From Chthoniobacterales bacterium (GTDB lineage Bacteria; Verrucomicrobiota; Verrucomicrobiia; Chthoniobacterales; UBA10450), in assembly GCA_035274845.1 (NCBI GenBank), contig DATENU010000008.1, forward strand, positions 21,225 through 85,224: DNA of 64,000 nucleotides, read 5' to 3'. The translations under genes were made by a program, and so were the position numbers. Below, piece by piece: positions 1 through 9,228 of this stretch. Position 1 is the stretch's first letter, and every line of letters starts with the position of its first letter. The notes under the pieces were generated by a model, which saw nothing but the letters and a program-made list of their open reading frames with translations, was not told where the DNA came from and ran no database searches.

Positions 1-652
1 CCGTCGGCGTTTCGGCGGTCACATCTGCGGCATCGGCTTTCTCATCCTTGAACTCGGCCTTTTTTGTTTTGACTGGCGCGCGCAACGCCTCGGTCTGTGG
101 CCTCGGCGCAGACGAAGTGACCGCGTCCATCGGCGGGGGAGGTGGAGCGACCGTCGATGGCGCCACGTTCTTGGTACGGCCGTCGGCCTTGCTGAGAAGG
201 CCGTCCGCTTCCCGGCTTGCGCCCGGTTTTTCCTGCTCTGTCGGCGCTTGGTTAAAAGCGACCGTCACATCGTAAGGCGTTTTCGGCGTCATCGAAAATT
301 CACCGGTGAGCATTTTCCCCATTTGGGCGAGGGTGAGAAGAACCGCAGCGGCTGCCGTGAGCTGGACCGCGCGGACGCGCATCAGGTCGGCGATGAGGCT
401 GATCAGCCCAGCCCGTTTCGGCACACGCTCGCGGAATCGGGAGACCATCCGTTGTTCGAAGGCGGCGTCGGCCTTCTTCTGGGCCAAAGTTTCGTTCAGA
501 ATCCTGTTCATAGTTTTTCCTTCCTGAAAAGCCTGGCGGCATTCCGCGCACTCAACGAGGTGGGCGTGGAATCCATCGCGCTCGGCAGCCGTCAGTTCGT
601 CGTGGAGATCGGCCGCGAGCAGTTCGTCAATTTGTTCGTGAATCGTCGCCAT
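1..652 (-). CDS. zinc-finger anti-sigma factor (3' end outside window)
   Basis: The reading frame opens with ATG at 652 and stays open to the window edge, so the C-terminus is missing. The N-terminal 45 residues carry HLVECAEC, the HxxxCxxC signature of zinc-binding anti-sigma domains. A hydrophobic segment (AVQLTAAAAVLLTLAQMG) lies near residue 90 and may be a membrane anchor. After it comes a Pro/Ala/Lys-rich, low-complexity tail that would lie outside the membrane. It starts 5 bp after the stop of the ECF sigma gene, the normal sigma/anti-sigma operon order. By family knowledge it would hold that sigma factor inactive until an envelope or redox signal arrives. The signal itself is unknown. 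Confidence 0.8.
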   Translation of the reverse strand, partial: MATIHEQIDELLAADLHDELTAAERDGFHAHLVECAECRQAFQEGKTMNRILNETLAQKKADAAFEQRMVSRFRERVPKRAGLISLIADLMRVRAVQLTAAAAVLLTLAQMGKMLTGEFSMTPKTPYDVTVAFNQAPTEQEKPGASREADGLLSKADGRTKNVAPSTVAPPPPPMDAVTSSAPRPQTEALRAPVKTKKAEFKDEKADAADVTAETPT

Positions 653-657
653 AAGAG

Positions 658-1200
658 TTATCCGGTTGAGGCCAGGGCCGGCTTGAGCCGTTTCCGCATC
701 AGTCCAAGGGAGCGGCCCAGAATTCCGCGCAGCGCTCCGTTCGTCAGGCCAAGGGTCTGCTCGATCGTGCCGTAATCGAGCTCTTCGAAATAACGCAACG
801 TCACCGCGGCGCGATGCAGTTCCGGCAACTGCGCCAGGGCCGAGCGGACCTCGCCATCGAGGTCCGCCTTTTGGCCTGCGGCCGGGAATTCGGCCGTTTC
901 CGCTGGTTCAAAATCTTCCGGTAACGGTTCCGGCCGGCGTTTTCGGGCGAGGTCCCGTGCCCGATGCCGAGCGATGGTGGCAAGCCAGGCGGGGAACTTG
1001 GCCGAATCCCGCACCCGCCAGCGCGATTTCCATGCTTTTACGAAAGTATCCTGGACGACGTCCTCCGCTTCCTCGCGGTTTTGCAAAATGCCGTAGGCAA
1101 TGGCGAAAAGGTTCCGGCTGGCCGACCGGATGACGGTCTCAAAAGCGGCGCGATCCCCATGGATGGCGGCGCGGTAAATTGCGTCTTCGGATGAGTCCAT
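658..1200 (-). CDS. ECF-type RNA polymerase sigma factor
   Basis: A 180-residue protein, the usual size of an extracytoplasmic-function sigma factor. Region 2 is at about residues 15-80 (NLFAIAYGILQNREEAEDVV, then QDTFVKAW, which matches the core-binding and -10 recognition helices). Region 4 is at about 115-172 (LPELHRAAVTLRYFEELDY, then a helix-turn-helix ending LMRKRL). There is no region 1 or 3. The anti-sigma gene follows directly, so the pair is probably one transcript and autoregulated, as is typical. The target regulon cannot be read from the sequence. Confidence 0.9.
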   Translation of the reverse strand: MDSSEDAIYRAAIHGDRAAFETVIRSASRNLFAIAYGILQNREEAEDVVQDTFVKAWKSRWRVRDSAKFPAWLATIARHRARDLARKRRPEPLPEDFEPAETAEFPAAGQKADLDGEVRSALAQLPELHRAAVTLRYFEELDYGTIEQTLGLTNGALRGILGRSLGLMRKRLKPALASTG

Positions 1201-1282
1201 TTCTGTTGTTCTACCAGCCTAGACGCACGAGGTGCCGGTTCCGCGCGAAAAATCTTGTCAAAAATTTGTAGGCCGGGGGAAA

Positions 1283-1378
1283 CCGTCGTCTCGTCGCAGC
1301 GACGGTTTGGGACCGCTTCTTCTGTAGCGGCGGTCTCGGACCGTCGTCCCGCTGTAGCGGCGGTCTCAGACCGTCGTC
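1283..1378. repeat. REP-like palindromic repeats 5' of the first RAYT
   Basis: Two near-identical units of about 27 bp (1322-1348 and 1352-1378) have the core GTAGCGGCGGTCTC-GACCGTCGTC, and a degenerate relative sits at 1283-1312. Each unit is an imperfect palindrome (GACGGTC / GACCGTC). The same unit appears in reverse complement just 3' of the transposase, so the gene sits inside a symmetrical repeat pair. Confidence 0.8.
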
Positions 1379-1438
1379 GGCAATCTCCCACATCACAAAG
1401 ATATCGCCGGGACCCGCTAAGTCCGCTAAGAGAGCTAC

Positions 1439-1909
1439 GTGCCCCCCAGGCTTTCGCGTCTCGAACGCATCTACGTTCGCGAGCCGATCTACTTTGTAAC
1501 GGCTTGCACCGCTCACCGGAGGAAGCTGCTGGCGCGTCTGTCCATCCACGCTGTCTTCCTCGGCTTCGCGGCCAATGGCCCAGCCTCGGGCGCGTGGATT
1601 GGTTGTTATGTGCTAATGCCCGATCATTTCCATGTATTTGTAGCAATCGATGACGAGCGGATATCGCTCTCGAATTGGGTTCGCGCACTCAAAGGGACAC
1701 TTTCATCTCAGCTACGGAAGGAGGGAGTTTCTTCTCCGTTTTGGCAGAAAGGGTTCTTTGATCATGTGTTGCGGAGCGAAGAATCTGCTACGCAAAAATG
1801 GCAGTATGTTCGGGAAAACCCGACGCGTGCAGGTCTGGTGACAGAATCAGACGACTGGCCTTTTCTCGGTGAAGTGTTTCCCTTGGAATATCGGGCGGAG
1901 AGCGGGTGA
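1439..1909 (+). CDS. REP-associated tyrosine transposase (RAYT)
   Basis: A 156-residue Y1/IS200-like transposase. It has the metal-binding HxH motif in YVLMPDHFHVFV (about residues 60-71) and the catalytic tyrosine region KWQYVRENPTRAGLV near residue 130. Single-domain proteins of this kind act on REP palindromes, cutting single-stranded DNA next to the hairpin. The flanking REP-like units at 1283-1378 and 1915-1969 are almost certainly its substrates. The start is a GTG. The frame is intact and the motifs are complete, so it may be active. Confidence 0.85.
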   Translation: MPPRLSRLERIYVREPIYFVTACTAHRRKLLARLSIHAVFLGFAANGPASGAWIGCYVLMPDHFHVFVAIDDERISLSNWVRALKGTLSSQLRKEGVSSPFWQKGFFDHVLRSEESATQKWQYVRENPTRAGLVTESDDWPFLGEVFPLEYRAESG

Positions 1910-1914
1910 GTTCG

Positions 1915-1969
1915 GACGACGGTCAGAGACCGCCGCTACAGGTGCGACGGTCTGAGACCGCCGCTACAG
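1915..1969. repeat. REP-like palindromic repeats 3' of the first RAYT
   Basis: Two units (about 1915-1941 and 1944-1969) read GACGGTC-GAGACCGCCGCTACAG, the reverse complement of the units upstream of the RAYT gene. They lie between the RAYT stop and the 3' end of the L,D-transpeptidase gene on the other strand. Confidence 0.8.
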
Positions 1970-1981
1970 AAGAAGGCTCTC

Positions 1982-2998
1982 CTACCTGAAAATCGAAACG
2001 GCGTTGCCCACGGTGACCAGCTCCTTCACCCTGGCGGCATCCCAATTCGCGGTCCGAATGCAGCCGTGGCTCGCGGCTCGGCCGATGGTTTCAGGATTAT
2101 TCGTCCCGTGGATCCCGACGTGCGGTTTGTTCAATCCCATCCAAAGAACGCCCACCGGATTGTTGGGGCCGGGCGGCAGGTTGTAGAACACACTCGATTT
2201 CTCGCCATGCTGGAGCACGCCCTCGTCGTGCCGGAAAACCGGGAGCGTCGCGATGCCGAGAATCTTCCAAAGGCCCATCGGCGCGGGCAGGGTGGATGAG
2301 CCGGGAGTGATCGGAAACTCCGCCACGAGCTGCTTGCCGTCGTAGATCAGGAGAAAGTGGTCTTTCGTGTCGATGTAGATTTTTCGATTCGCGAACGCGG
2401 CATTTTTCTCGGCGAAACCTTCCTTCAGATCCTCGATTTTGAACGGCAACACATTCGGCACCTTCACCGTGTCGCCCGGCTTTAGATTCTCCAGCTTGAG
2501 CTCCGGGTTGATCTTCTTGAGGAAGTCCTCGGCGGAATGGTAACGCTCGGCGACGAATTCGAGGAGCGACCCGTAGTTCAATCGTTTGAGCTTCGCCTGC
2601 TCGGACGGCTTGCTCGCGGTGTCGCCGACGAAGTTCAGCGCTTCCGGCGGAATCGTGTAAGTGGTGTAGGTCTCGGGCACCTGGTCGAGCAGCCACGAAT
2701 CGATTCCGCCGGTCTCCGGCATGCCGTGGGCGCGCTTGTAGTGCACCAGCGCCTTCCGGAAAAATTCGCCCATCCGGCCATCGATCTTGCCCGGGCCGAA
2801 GTCGTTGTTATCGAGAAAAATTTGCAGCTTCACGCTCGTCTCTTCGTCGTAATTCGGCAGCGCGACCGGGATGGTTTTCGGAACCGATACTTTTGGCTTC
2901 GGCGATGGCTGCGGCCCGGGTTTCTCCGTTTTTTTGGCCACCGGCTTCGCGGCCATGGTCACGAGGGCGACGGCGACAATTAGAATTCGAGAATGCAT
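1982..2998 (-). CDS. L,D-transpeptidase (YkuD) with peptidoglycan-binding and LysM-like regions
   Basis: A 338-residue exported protein. The start is taken at the ATG at 2998 because MHSRILIVAVALVTMAAKP makes a normal signal peptide. The open frame continues upstream to 3043, but that part is unlikely to be translated. A peptidoglycan-binding-like helical region (LQIFLDNNDFGPGKIDG) comes first, then a LysM-like stretch ending LKPGDTVKVPNV. A C-terminal YkuD domain has the catalytic signature HGTNNPETIG...SHGCIR, with Cys and His present. The family forms 3-3 cross-links in peptidoglycan or attaches proteins to it in the periplasm. The mscS-type gene lies just upstream on the same strand. Confidence 0.9.
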   Translation of the reverse strand: MHSRILIVAVALVTMAAKPVAKKTEKPGPQPSPKPKVSVPKTIPVALPNYDEETSVKLQIFLDNNDFGPGKIDGRMGEFFRKALVHYKRAHGMPETGGIDSWLLDQVPETYTTYTIPPEALNFVGDTASKPSEQAKLKRLNYGSLLEFVAERYHSAEDFLKKINPELKLENLKPGDTVKVPNVLPFKIEDLKEGFAEKNAAFANRKIYIDTKDHFLLIYDGKQLVAEFPITPGSSTLPAPMGLWKILGIATLPVFRHDEGVLQHGEKSSVFYNLPPGPNNPVGVLWMGLNKPHVGIHGTNNPETIGRAASHGCIRTANWDAARVKELVTVGNAVSIFR

Positions 2999-3042
2999 CG
3001 GCGAAGTAATCGGCTGGGATTGCGTGACTGGCAAACGAAGCA

Positions 3043-4089
3043 TTACCGATTCGCGCCCGCCGGGAACATGACTTTGTCCGGCGCCGCGTTGAGCGCGGCC
3101 AGCAGCTTCGGGATCAGGCGCGTCTTGATGGAGCCGGCTTCACGCGGCGGGACGACATACCGCACGATGGCGTCGATCCACGTCACCTCGTCGACCCGAA
3201 AGAAAACCCGCGGATGCGCCCGGACCTCGAGCTCGTTCACCGGTGTTTTCGCCAGGAGATCGCGGTAAACCTCGACGCGATCTTTCATCTCTTCGCCGAT
3301 TTCCTGCTCCACGATCCGTTCCATCGTCTGGGCGACGAACTGCAAATCGCTCTGGTAGGCGATCTGGAATTTTATCTCATTCCAGATGTAGGGGAAGAGC
3401 GGCCAGGAATAATTGTAAACCATCGAGTCGAGCACCTTCGCGTTGGGGAACTTGATGATCCGGCCGCTCGGGTGGTCCGTGGAAAGAAACGAGCCCCCGA
3501 ACTCCCAGAGCGTGGTGTCGATGTAGCTGACATCGATCACGTCCCCGGTGGCATCGCCGATTTTGATCCGGTCGCCGACGCGATATGGCCGCCGGACGAG
3601 AATATAAATCCAGCCGATGAAACTCGACATCGGCGTCTGCACCGACAGGCCGACAATGATGGAAACCACTCCCACCGAGATCAGTGCCGTGTACCAGTTC
3701 GCGAAGAAGATAGAGAGCCCGATGAAGACAATCACAATCCCTACGATGAGGTGGAGAATGCGCCGGAGCGTGAAGGTCGTGGAGGCGTCTTCGACTCGCC
3801 CAATGGCATAAACCGAGACCGCTTTCGCGATCGCCAGGACAATGACGATGAAAACCGTTGCCCGAACGGCGCGGGCGATCAGATCGAGATGAGGCTGCGG
3901 AAGGGGGATCCATTTCCAGCCGAGTAACAACCAGATAGCGGCGCAGCCCAGCAGAACCAGGGCGTGGGTCGTAAACCAGAACTTATCCCGCGCCTGCGCC
4001 TTGATGACTGGCTTGCCGCCCGTCTGGGCCAGGGCCTCGCGGACCTCTGGCTTCTGTTTCACCTGGGTCAGCGTTTCGGGCTCTGCCAT
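3043..4089 (-). CDS. mechanosensitive ion channel, MscS family
   Basis: A 348-residue inner-membrane protein. After a hydrophilic N-terminus there are about four membrane segments. The third region (HLIVGIVIVFIGLSIFFANW, then ALISVGVVSIIVGLSVQTPM) runs into the MscS pore-lining helix and beta domain (FIGWIYILVRRPYRVGDRIK IGD-TGDV, with IIKFPNAKV following). A cytoplasmic domain follows. MscS channels open under membrane tension to release solutes on osmotic downshock. It precedes the L,D-transpeptidase gene with a short gap, so the two may be co-transcribed in an envelope-integrity context. Confidence 0.88.
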   Translation of the reverse strand: MAEPETLTQVKQKPEVREALAQTGGKPVIKAQARDKFWFTTHALVLLGCAAIWLLLGWKWIPLPQPHLDLIARAVRATVFIVIVLAIAKAVSVYAIGRVEDASTTFTLRRILHLIVGIVIVFIGLSIFFANWYTALISVGVVSIIVGLSVQTPMSSFIGWIYILVRRPYRVGDRIKIGDATGDVIDVSYIDTTLWEFGGSFLSTDHPSGRIIKFPNAKVLDSMVYNYSWPLFPYIWNEIKFQIAYQSDLQFVAQTMERIVEQEIGEEMKDRVEVYRDLLAKTPVNELEVRAHPRVFFRVDEVTWIDAIVRYVVPPREAGSIKTRLIPKLLAALNAAPDKVMFPAGANR

Positions 4090-4243
4090 ACCCCTGTATT
4101 CGAAATAGTCCGCCGTAGCGGCGGTCTATGATCGCTGACTCTTGTCTGGGGAGCGCACGCGTTTCGCCGAAGCTTCTTCTCTGCGAAAGCGGAAAGATAA
4201 AAAAATTCCTGACGCGGAGGCGCCGTCGTCACCGCGCTCCAAC
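4090..4243. other. intergenic stretch with a decayed REP unit
   Basis: Positions 4114-4133 read GTAGCGGCGGTCTATGATCG, a half copy of the REP unit that flanks the RAYT gene at 1.4 kb. The rest shows no coding or structured signal. Confidence 0.5.
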
Positions 4244-4684
4244 TCAGGGGATAAGCTGTTTTAGCTCAACCAACATTCCGTCCGGCGCTTTCAGAAACGC
4301 GACCTTATAACTCCCGGTCGGCGTCGGAGGCTCGACGGGGAAAAGCTCGGGCTCTTTAAAAACGATCTCACGATTGCCGCCGTTACGCTCGACGTAATAA
4401 TTCGTGGCCGCCTCACAGTCCTCAACGAGGAACGCCATGTGGAAAGCGCCGAGGCGATCGGGTCCCGGTGCCGGCTGCGGCGTGGCCGCGGTCGACGGGG
4501 CAAAAAGGAGGGTTGCCCCACCAAGCCTGAACTGTAAGTGCCGAATCGGACCGATTTGGACAAAGCCAAGATTCTCCGCCTCCATAATGTCGACGTAAAA
4601 GTGAATGGTCTCTTCGAAGTCAGAGTAGGTGCGGTAATGAACGTGGTCGAAACTGAGGTTGGGCTTCATGAGTTTGCTCGGCAT
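4244..4684 (-). CDS. VOC (glyoxalase/bleomycin resistance) family protein
   Basis: A protein of about 146 residues with a two-module beta-alpha-beta-beta-beta layout. The first module starts SFDHVHYRTYSDFEETIHFY, and the second ends with YKVAFLKAPDGMLVELKQ. Candidate metal ligands are the His of FDHVHY, the His of GAFHMAF and the Glu of VELKQ, as in metal-dependent VOC enzymes. The substrate is unknown; the family includes glyoxalases, isomerases and dioxygenases. Translation may start at either of two close ATG codons (residue 1 or 6). Confidence 0.8.
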   Translation of the reverse strand: MPSKLMKPNLSFDHVHYRTYSDFEETIHFYVDIMEAENLGFVQIGPIRHLQFRLGGATLLFAPSTAATPQPAPGPDRLGAFHMAFLVEDCEAATNYYVERNGGNREIVFKEPELFPVEPPTPTGSYKVAFLKAPDGMLVELKQLIP

Positions 4685-5025
4685 CTCCGAAACGGCCGTC
4701 GCCGGTCGGCGTCGTTTATCGCGGTGGCGATTTCTTGATTTTGGCCAGGTAACTTCGCGCTTTAGGTGAAAATGAGCCGTCGGGCGTGCGGGACAGGAAT
4801 ATTGCGGGGGAAAACAAAATCGGGGTCAAAACGAATCCCAGCCTGCGCCGCGGAGGATGTCAAGTGCGAAGGAGCGGATGTCGATGACGTAGCGATATGC
4901 TATGCGATCCGTGCGATAAGCGCGGAGCCTCACCGTTCGCGACGCGTTTTGTTGGGAAAAGACTTAATCGAGGCGGGGGCAGGCCTTCAGCTGCGGCTCG
5001 ATTGGTCTCGCCGACCCAGAAGAAG
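4685..5025. other. non-coding gap, nothing recognised
   Basis: About 340 bp between two minus-strand genes. The open frames here are short and have no protein-like composition. No clear hairpin or repeat was found. Confidence 0.4.
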
Positions 5026-7047
5026 TCACGCCGTCTTCACCCAGCAACGCAGCACTTCCGCGACGCTCCAGGCTTGGGCGATGCAACCACCGGCGGTGTG
5101 CGGTTCCCGCGCATCGAAAACTTCGCTAATCGTTCCGATTCCGTTCTCGTTCATGCTTTCCGGGAAACGATCGAGGAATTTGCGCGCGGCTGTCTTTTCT
5201 TCCGGATGCACTTTCAACCAGGCATCGATAAACGGCCCGATTAGCCATGCCCAAACCGTGCCCTGGTGGTAGGCGCCGTCTCTAGAGCGAAGGTCACCGC
5301 CGTAAATCGGTTTGTAATCCGGATGGTTCGGCGAGAGGGACCGCAGGCCGACCGGTGTCACCAAATCGCGCTCGGCGACTTCGACCACCGATTTCCAGCG
5401 CGCCTGATCGAGCACCGGATTGTCGAGCGAGATGGCAAAGAGTTGATTTGGCCGGCAGGCGGGGTCGCTCGCGGTGCCCCCATCTACGTCAACGACATCG
5501 TAAAGGTGTCCACCTTCCTCGAACCAAAAGCGGTCGTTGAACGACTCGCGGGCTCGCCGGGCATGGTCCGCGTAGCTCTGGGCCGCTTCGGCGTTTCCCA
5601 TCTCGCGGAGCCAGCTTTCCAGAAGCTTGAGCGCGTTATACCAAAGCGCGTTGATCTCCACCGCCTTGCCTCGCCGCGGTGTGACCACCCAATCGCCCAT
5701 CTTCGCGTCCATCCAGGTGAGCTGATAACCTTCCTGGCCTTGGACGAGCAGCCCATCCCGGGGATCGACGTGAATGTTAAACCTCGTCCCGCGCAAATGA
5801 TGCTCGGCGATATCGACCAAGGTGGGCAGGAGGAGCCGGAGAGTGATGCGGTCCTGCGACTTTTTTAAGTATCGGCCCAAGGCATGGAAGAACCAGAGGG
5901 TTGCGTCCGCGGTATGATAAAGTCCCTCCTTTTGTCGATCAGGAAACATATTCGGGATCAGCCCATTGCGAACGTAATGAGCAAATGTTCGTAAAATATA
6001 TCCAGCCTCTTGACAGCGCCCGGTTACCAACGTTAGCCCTTCCAGGCTAATCATCGTGTCCCGCCCCCAATCGGTAAACCAGTGGTAGCCCGCGATGACC
6101 GTCCGCACCTCATCGCCCGACGCGTGAGCGCGCGCCGCTTCCTCAAAGCGGCCGGCCGGGGTGATCACATATTGATCGCTCGCGAAAACGAGTTCCGCGG
6201 CGACGCCCTCCTTGGCTTCCGGGGCCGAGTCCTCCAGCAGTCTCGCGCGCCGTTGCCGTTCGGCTGCGAGCACTTCCAGTGGGCTCAGAACATCAATGAT
6301 CTCCCATGGCTCGGTCGATCCAATCAACGTCGCCCTGTTTTCATCAGCGAAATCGACCTGAAAAAATCCGGGGCTCCAGAGCGTTCCTTCGTGGGCATAG
6401 CCGCGGGCCTGCTCGGTCCGATACACCACCTGGTGAATTTTCGCGGGCGCGATCGTAAAGGCTGTGGCATGACCGCAAATCCGCATGCGGAGCGCGCCAT
6501 ATTTCCGGCGAGCCGACACGATTTCGTAGCGTTCGTCGACCGCGCTCAGCTTGTAAGGCTCGGCCAGGGGCAAATCGACTGCTTCCTCGTGATGGCGAAA
6601 ATGGAAGGCAGGCCGCAGCTCCAGCCTGGGAGGTTTCCCCGGGCCCCTGACCTGATAGCTCACGTGCACGGTGTTTTGGAGGTGAGGCATCGAGACGCGT
6701 TTCTCGATGGCGAAATCGCGAACGTGATAAACCCAGACCGGCATCCCGTCCTCGAGGCGGAATTCGCGAAGATAATCGGCGCTTTTCAGATCGAGCTGGC
6801 CGCCGGCACGTTCCTCCGCGCCTAACGACACTACTTCGTTGTCGTCAAAGCGGAGAAATTCGGAGACGTGATTCCACATGACGACGCGCCCGAGGGGAGT
6901 TGGCAGGGCCGCGACCAGGATGCCGTGATATTTCCGGGTGATCGCCCCGGAAACCGTCCCGGACGCGTAACCACCCAGGCCATTGGTCACGAGCCATTCC
7001 CGATTCAGGAGGACTTCGCGCGAGGGATGCGCCGGGTCCCACGCCAT
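5026..7047 (-). CDS. glycogen debranching enzyme (amylo-alpha-1,6-glucosidase type)
   Basis: About 673 residues from the ATG at 7047 (MAWDPAHPSREVLLNREWLV). The open frame reaches back to 7197, but that part overlaps treZ and looks non-coding. The N-terminal GDE_N beta domain is recognisable from NREWLVTNGLGGYASGTVSG and TRKYHGILVA. The C-terminal (alpha/alpha)6 domain contains GYHWFTDWGRDTMISLEGL, RPNQLFAISL and DGAYHQGTVWAWLIGPF, typical of GH133-type debranching enzymes. By family it removes alpha-1,6 branches from glycogen or limit dextrins. It starts 20 bp after the treZ stop, so the two are very likely one operon. Confidence 0.88.
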   Translation of the reverse strand: MAWDPAHPSREVLLNREWLVTNGLGGYASGTVSGAITRKYHGILVAALPTPLGRVVMWNHVSEFLRFDDNEVVSLGAEERAGGQLDLKSADYLREFRLEDGMPVWVYHVRDFAIEKRVSMPHLQNTVHVSYQVRGPGKPPRLELRPAFHFRHHEEAVDLPLAEPYKLSAVDERYEIVSARRKYGALRMRICGHATAFTIAPAKIHQVVYRTEQARGYAHEGTLWSPGFFQVDFADENRATLIGSTEPWEIIDVLSPLEVLAAERQRRARLLEDSAPEAKEGVAAELVFASDQYVITPAGRFEEAARAHASGDEVRTVIAGYHWFTDWGRDTMISLEGLTLVTGRCQEAGYILRTFAHYVRNGLIPNMFPDRQKEGLYHTADATLWFFHALGRYLKKSQDRITLRLLLPTLVDIAEHHLRGTRFNIHVDPRDGLLVQGQEGYQLTWMDAKMGDWVVTPRRGKAVEINALWYNALKLLESWLREMGNAEAAQSYADHARRARESFNDRFWFEEGGHLYDVVDVDGGTASDPACRPNQLFAISLDNPVLDQARWKSVVEVAERDLVTPVGLRSLSPNHPDYKPIYGGDLRSRDGAYHQGTVWAWLIGPFIDAWLKVHPEEKTAARKFLDRFPESMNENGIGTISEVFDAREPHTAGGCIAQAWSVAEVLRCWVKTA

Positions 7048-7066
7048 CGAGCGGACGACCACCGGA

Positions 7067-9079
7067 TTACTGTTCGGCTTTTGCTCCACTTCTTTCTTTC
7101 GGTTTCCGGAGTGGTCTTGTCCGTGGAATGGGACGAAAAGCGATGGCGGCTTCCGCGGGGAGCGACCAACCTTCATCGGCAAAAGGCATGGCGACACCCG
7201 GCCCGCCGTAGCGTTGATCGTCGCTCGACCAAATCAACTCCCACTCAAAGCCAAGCGGCGGGGCGAGGAGCGGTTCGGCCGAGGGCGTCAGCGATTGTTC
7301 CGGACCGAGATTGACGAGCAGCAGGCGTTCTTCCCCCGGTTTCCCAAAGAAGCGGAGGAGGAAACTGTTTTCGCCCAGGACCGCGCCATCCAAACTTCCG
7401 GGAACCTGCCTGCTTAACCGCGGATCTTCCCGTCGCAGGCGAATGAGGTCACGATACAGATCGTAGAATTGCGATTGTTCCGTTCGCTCTGCGAAGTTCA
7501 GCTTGCAGCGCTCGAAATTTTTCGGGTCGGTCGGGTCGGGCAGATTTCGGTGTGCTTCGCCGCTCGCCAGAGACGGAAATTGGGACAGAAATTCGAAACG
7601 ACCCTCCCGGATCGCGTTTCGAAGTTTTTCGTCGCCGATGTCCGTGAAAAAAACGAACGGCGTCGTCGCCCCAAATTCCTGGCCCTGGAAGAGGAGGGGG
7701 GTCCATGGCCCGAGCAGGAGCAGCGCGGTCATGGCGCGGTAGCGTCCCGGCGAAGTTTCAAAGCGCATCCGCGCGCCAGCCGCGCTGTTCGAAACCTGGT
7801 CGTGATTCTCGATGAAGGAAACGAACGCCGCCGGGTGCACGCCAAAAGTCGGCATCCCCCGTTCGGCATCCTGCCACCAATACGGCTGGCCCTGGAAGAG
7901 GTAGCCATATTTCGCCGCGGAAACGAACTCCTGCGGCCGCCCGCAATAATCCGAATAATAGGCCTCCCGCCGCCCGCTCAGGGCGACATAGGCGCTGTGG
8001 TGGAAATCGTCGTTCCACAAACCATCGAGGTCGTCGCCGCCTTCGCTGCGGGGCCGAATAAGCTTCGTCTCCTGCGGTTCGTTTTCCGCGACGAGGATAA
8101 TCGAACGCTCCCCGGCCGCGAGCCGGGCCGCGCGGCCGATTGCTCCCACGATGTATTCGTCCGAGTTGTCGTGAATGCTCTGGGTGGCGTCGAAACGGAA
8201 CCCGTCGAAATGAAATTCCTCGATCCAATAGCGTCCATTGGTAATGAAGAATTCGCGGACCGGTGCGGAGTTTTCCCCGTCGAAATTGATCGAGTCGCCC
8301 CATTCATTGGCGCGTTCGGAATGGAGGTAATCGCCGGAGTAAAGCCCAAGGTAATTGCCGTCCGGGCCAAAGTGGTTGTAAACGACGTCGAGAATCACGC
8401 CCAGGCCTAACGAGTGGGCTTCATTCACGAAGGCCCGCAGATCGTCCGGGGTCCCGTAAAGGCGCGTGGGAGCGAAAAGATCGACTCCGTCGTAGCCCCA
8501 GCCGTAATCGCCCGGAAAATCCGCGACCGGCATCATCTCCACCACGGAAATCCCAATCCGGGCCAGCTCCGGCAATTCCCGGGCCGCCGCTGCCCAGGTG
8601 CCTTCCGGGGTGAACGTCCCGACATGCATCTCATACATGATCTGGCCCGGCAGCGCGAGTCCCTGCCAACTGCTATCGGTCCAGGAAAACCGGGTTGGAT
8701 CGACCACGCAGGACGGCCCGTGCGGTCCTTCCGGTTGGAAGCGGGAAGCCGGATCCGGGTAGAGATTTTCTCCGCCATCGATCCGAAAACGGTAAAGCGT
8801 TCCGGCCTCAGCCGTCACCGCTCCGGAAAAATAACCAGTCGGCTCGCGTTCGAGTTCGTGAAAATGGGGAGCTCCTTTGCTGATCCGGCCATTCTCCCAT
8901 TGGCCTTCGAGAGCCACCTCTAGTCGTTTAGCCTTCGGCGCCCAAACGCGAAAATGCGTCCGGCCATCGTCGGCTGGCTCGGCTCCAATTGGATAGCGGC
9001 GCTTGCGTGCTTCTTCCGTCACCTGACTCCTTCGCTCCGCGTTCCCGGAACGGTTGTGCGGGAGTTTGTTTGTTTGCAT
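7067..9079 (-). CDS. treZ: malto-oligosyltrehalose trehalohydrolase
   Basis: A 670-residue GH13 enzyme. An N-terminal CBM48/E-set domain (HFRVWAPKAKRLEVALEG) is followed by the TIM barrel, with GVILDVVYNHFGPDGNY, DGFRFDATQSIHD (nucleophile Asp) and ILVAENEPQE (acid Glu). The wording YGWGYDGVDLFAPTRLYGTP fits TreZ rather than a branching enzyme. It releases trehalose from maltooligosyl-trehalose. The usual partner TreY is not in this window. The following gene encodes a debranching enzyme, which fits glycogen-to-trehalose conversion. Confidence 0.9.
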   Translation of the reverse strand: MQTNKLPHNRSGNAERRSQVTEEARKRRYPIGAEPADDGRTHFRVWAPKAKRLEVALEGQWENGRISKGAPHFHELEREPTGYFSGAVTAEAGTLYRFRIDGGENLYPDPASRFQPEGPHGPSCVVDPTRFSWTDSSWQGLALPGQIMYEMHVGTFTPEGTWAAAARELPELARIGISVVEMMPVADFPGDYGWGYDGVDLFAPTRLYGTPDDLRAFVNEAHSLGLGVILDVVYNHFGPDGNYLGLYSGDYLHSERANEWGDSINFDGENSAPVREFFITNGRYWIEEFHFDGFRFDATQSIHDNSDEYIVGAIGRAARLAAGERSIILVAENEPQETKLIRPRSEGGDDLDGLWNDDFHHSAYVALSGRREAYYSDYCGRPQEFVSAAKYGYLFQGQPYWWQDAERGMPTFGVHPAAFVSFIENHDQVSNSAAGARMRFETSPGRYRAMTALLLLGPWTPLLFQGQEFGATTPFVFFTDIGDEKLRNAIREGRFEFLSQFPSLASGEAHRNLPDPTDPKNFERCKLNFAERTEQSQFYDLYRDLIRLRREDPRLSRQVPGSLDGAVLGENSFLLRFFGKPGEERLLLVNLGPEQSLTPSAEPLLAPPLGFEWELIWSSDDQRYGGPGVAMPFADEGWSLPAEAAIAFRPIPRTRPLRKPKERSGAKAEQ

Positions 9080-9228
9080 CTCAAATGGCGAGAAAGCCGG
9101 CGGCGGCTACGGCATGATAGACCGCACTCCGGGCACGTTACACGAAGACCGGAGTGGGGTCATCCGCCGTCGCGTCCTGGCTGGCCGAGGCTGCGTCCCC
9201 ACAACTTGATGGCTTTACCCTGTTAGGA

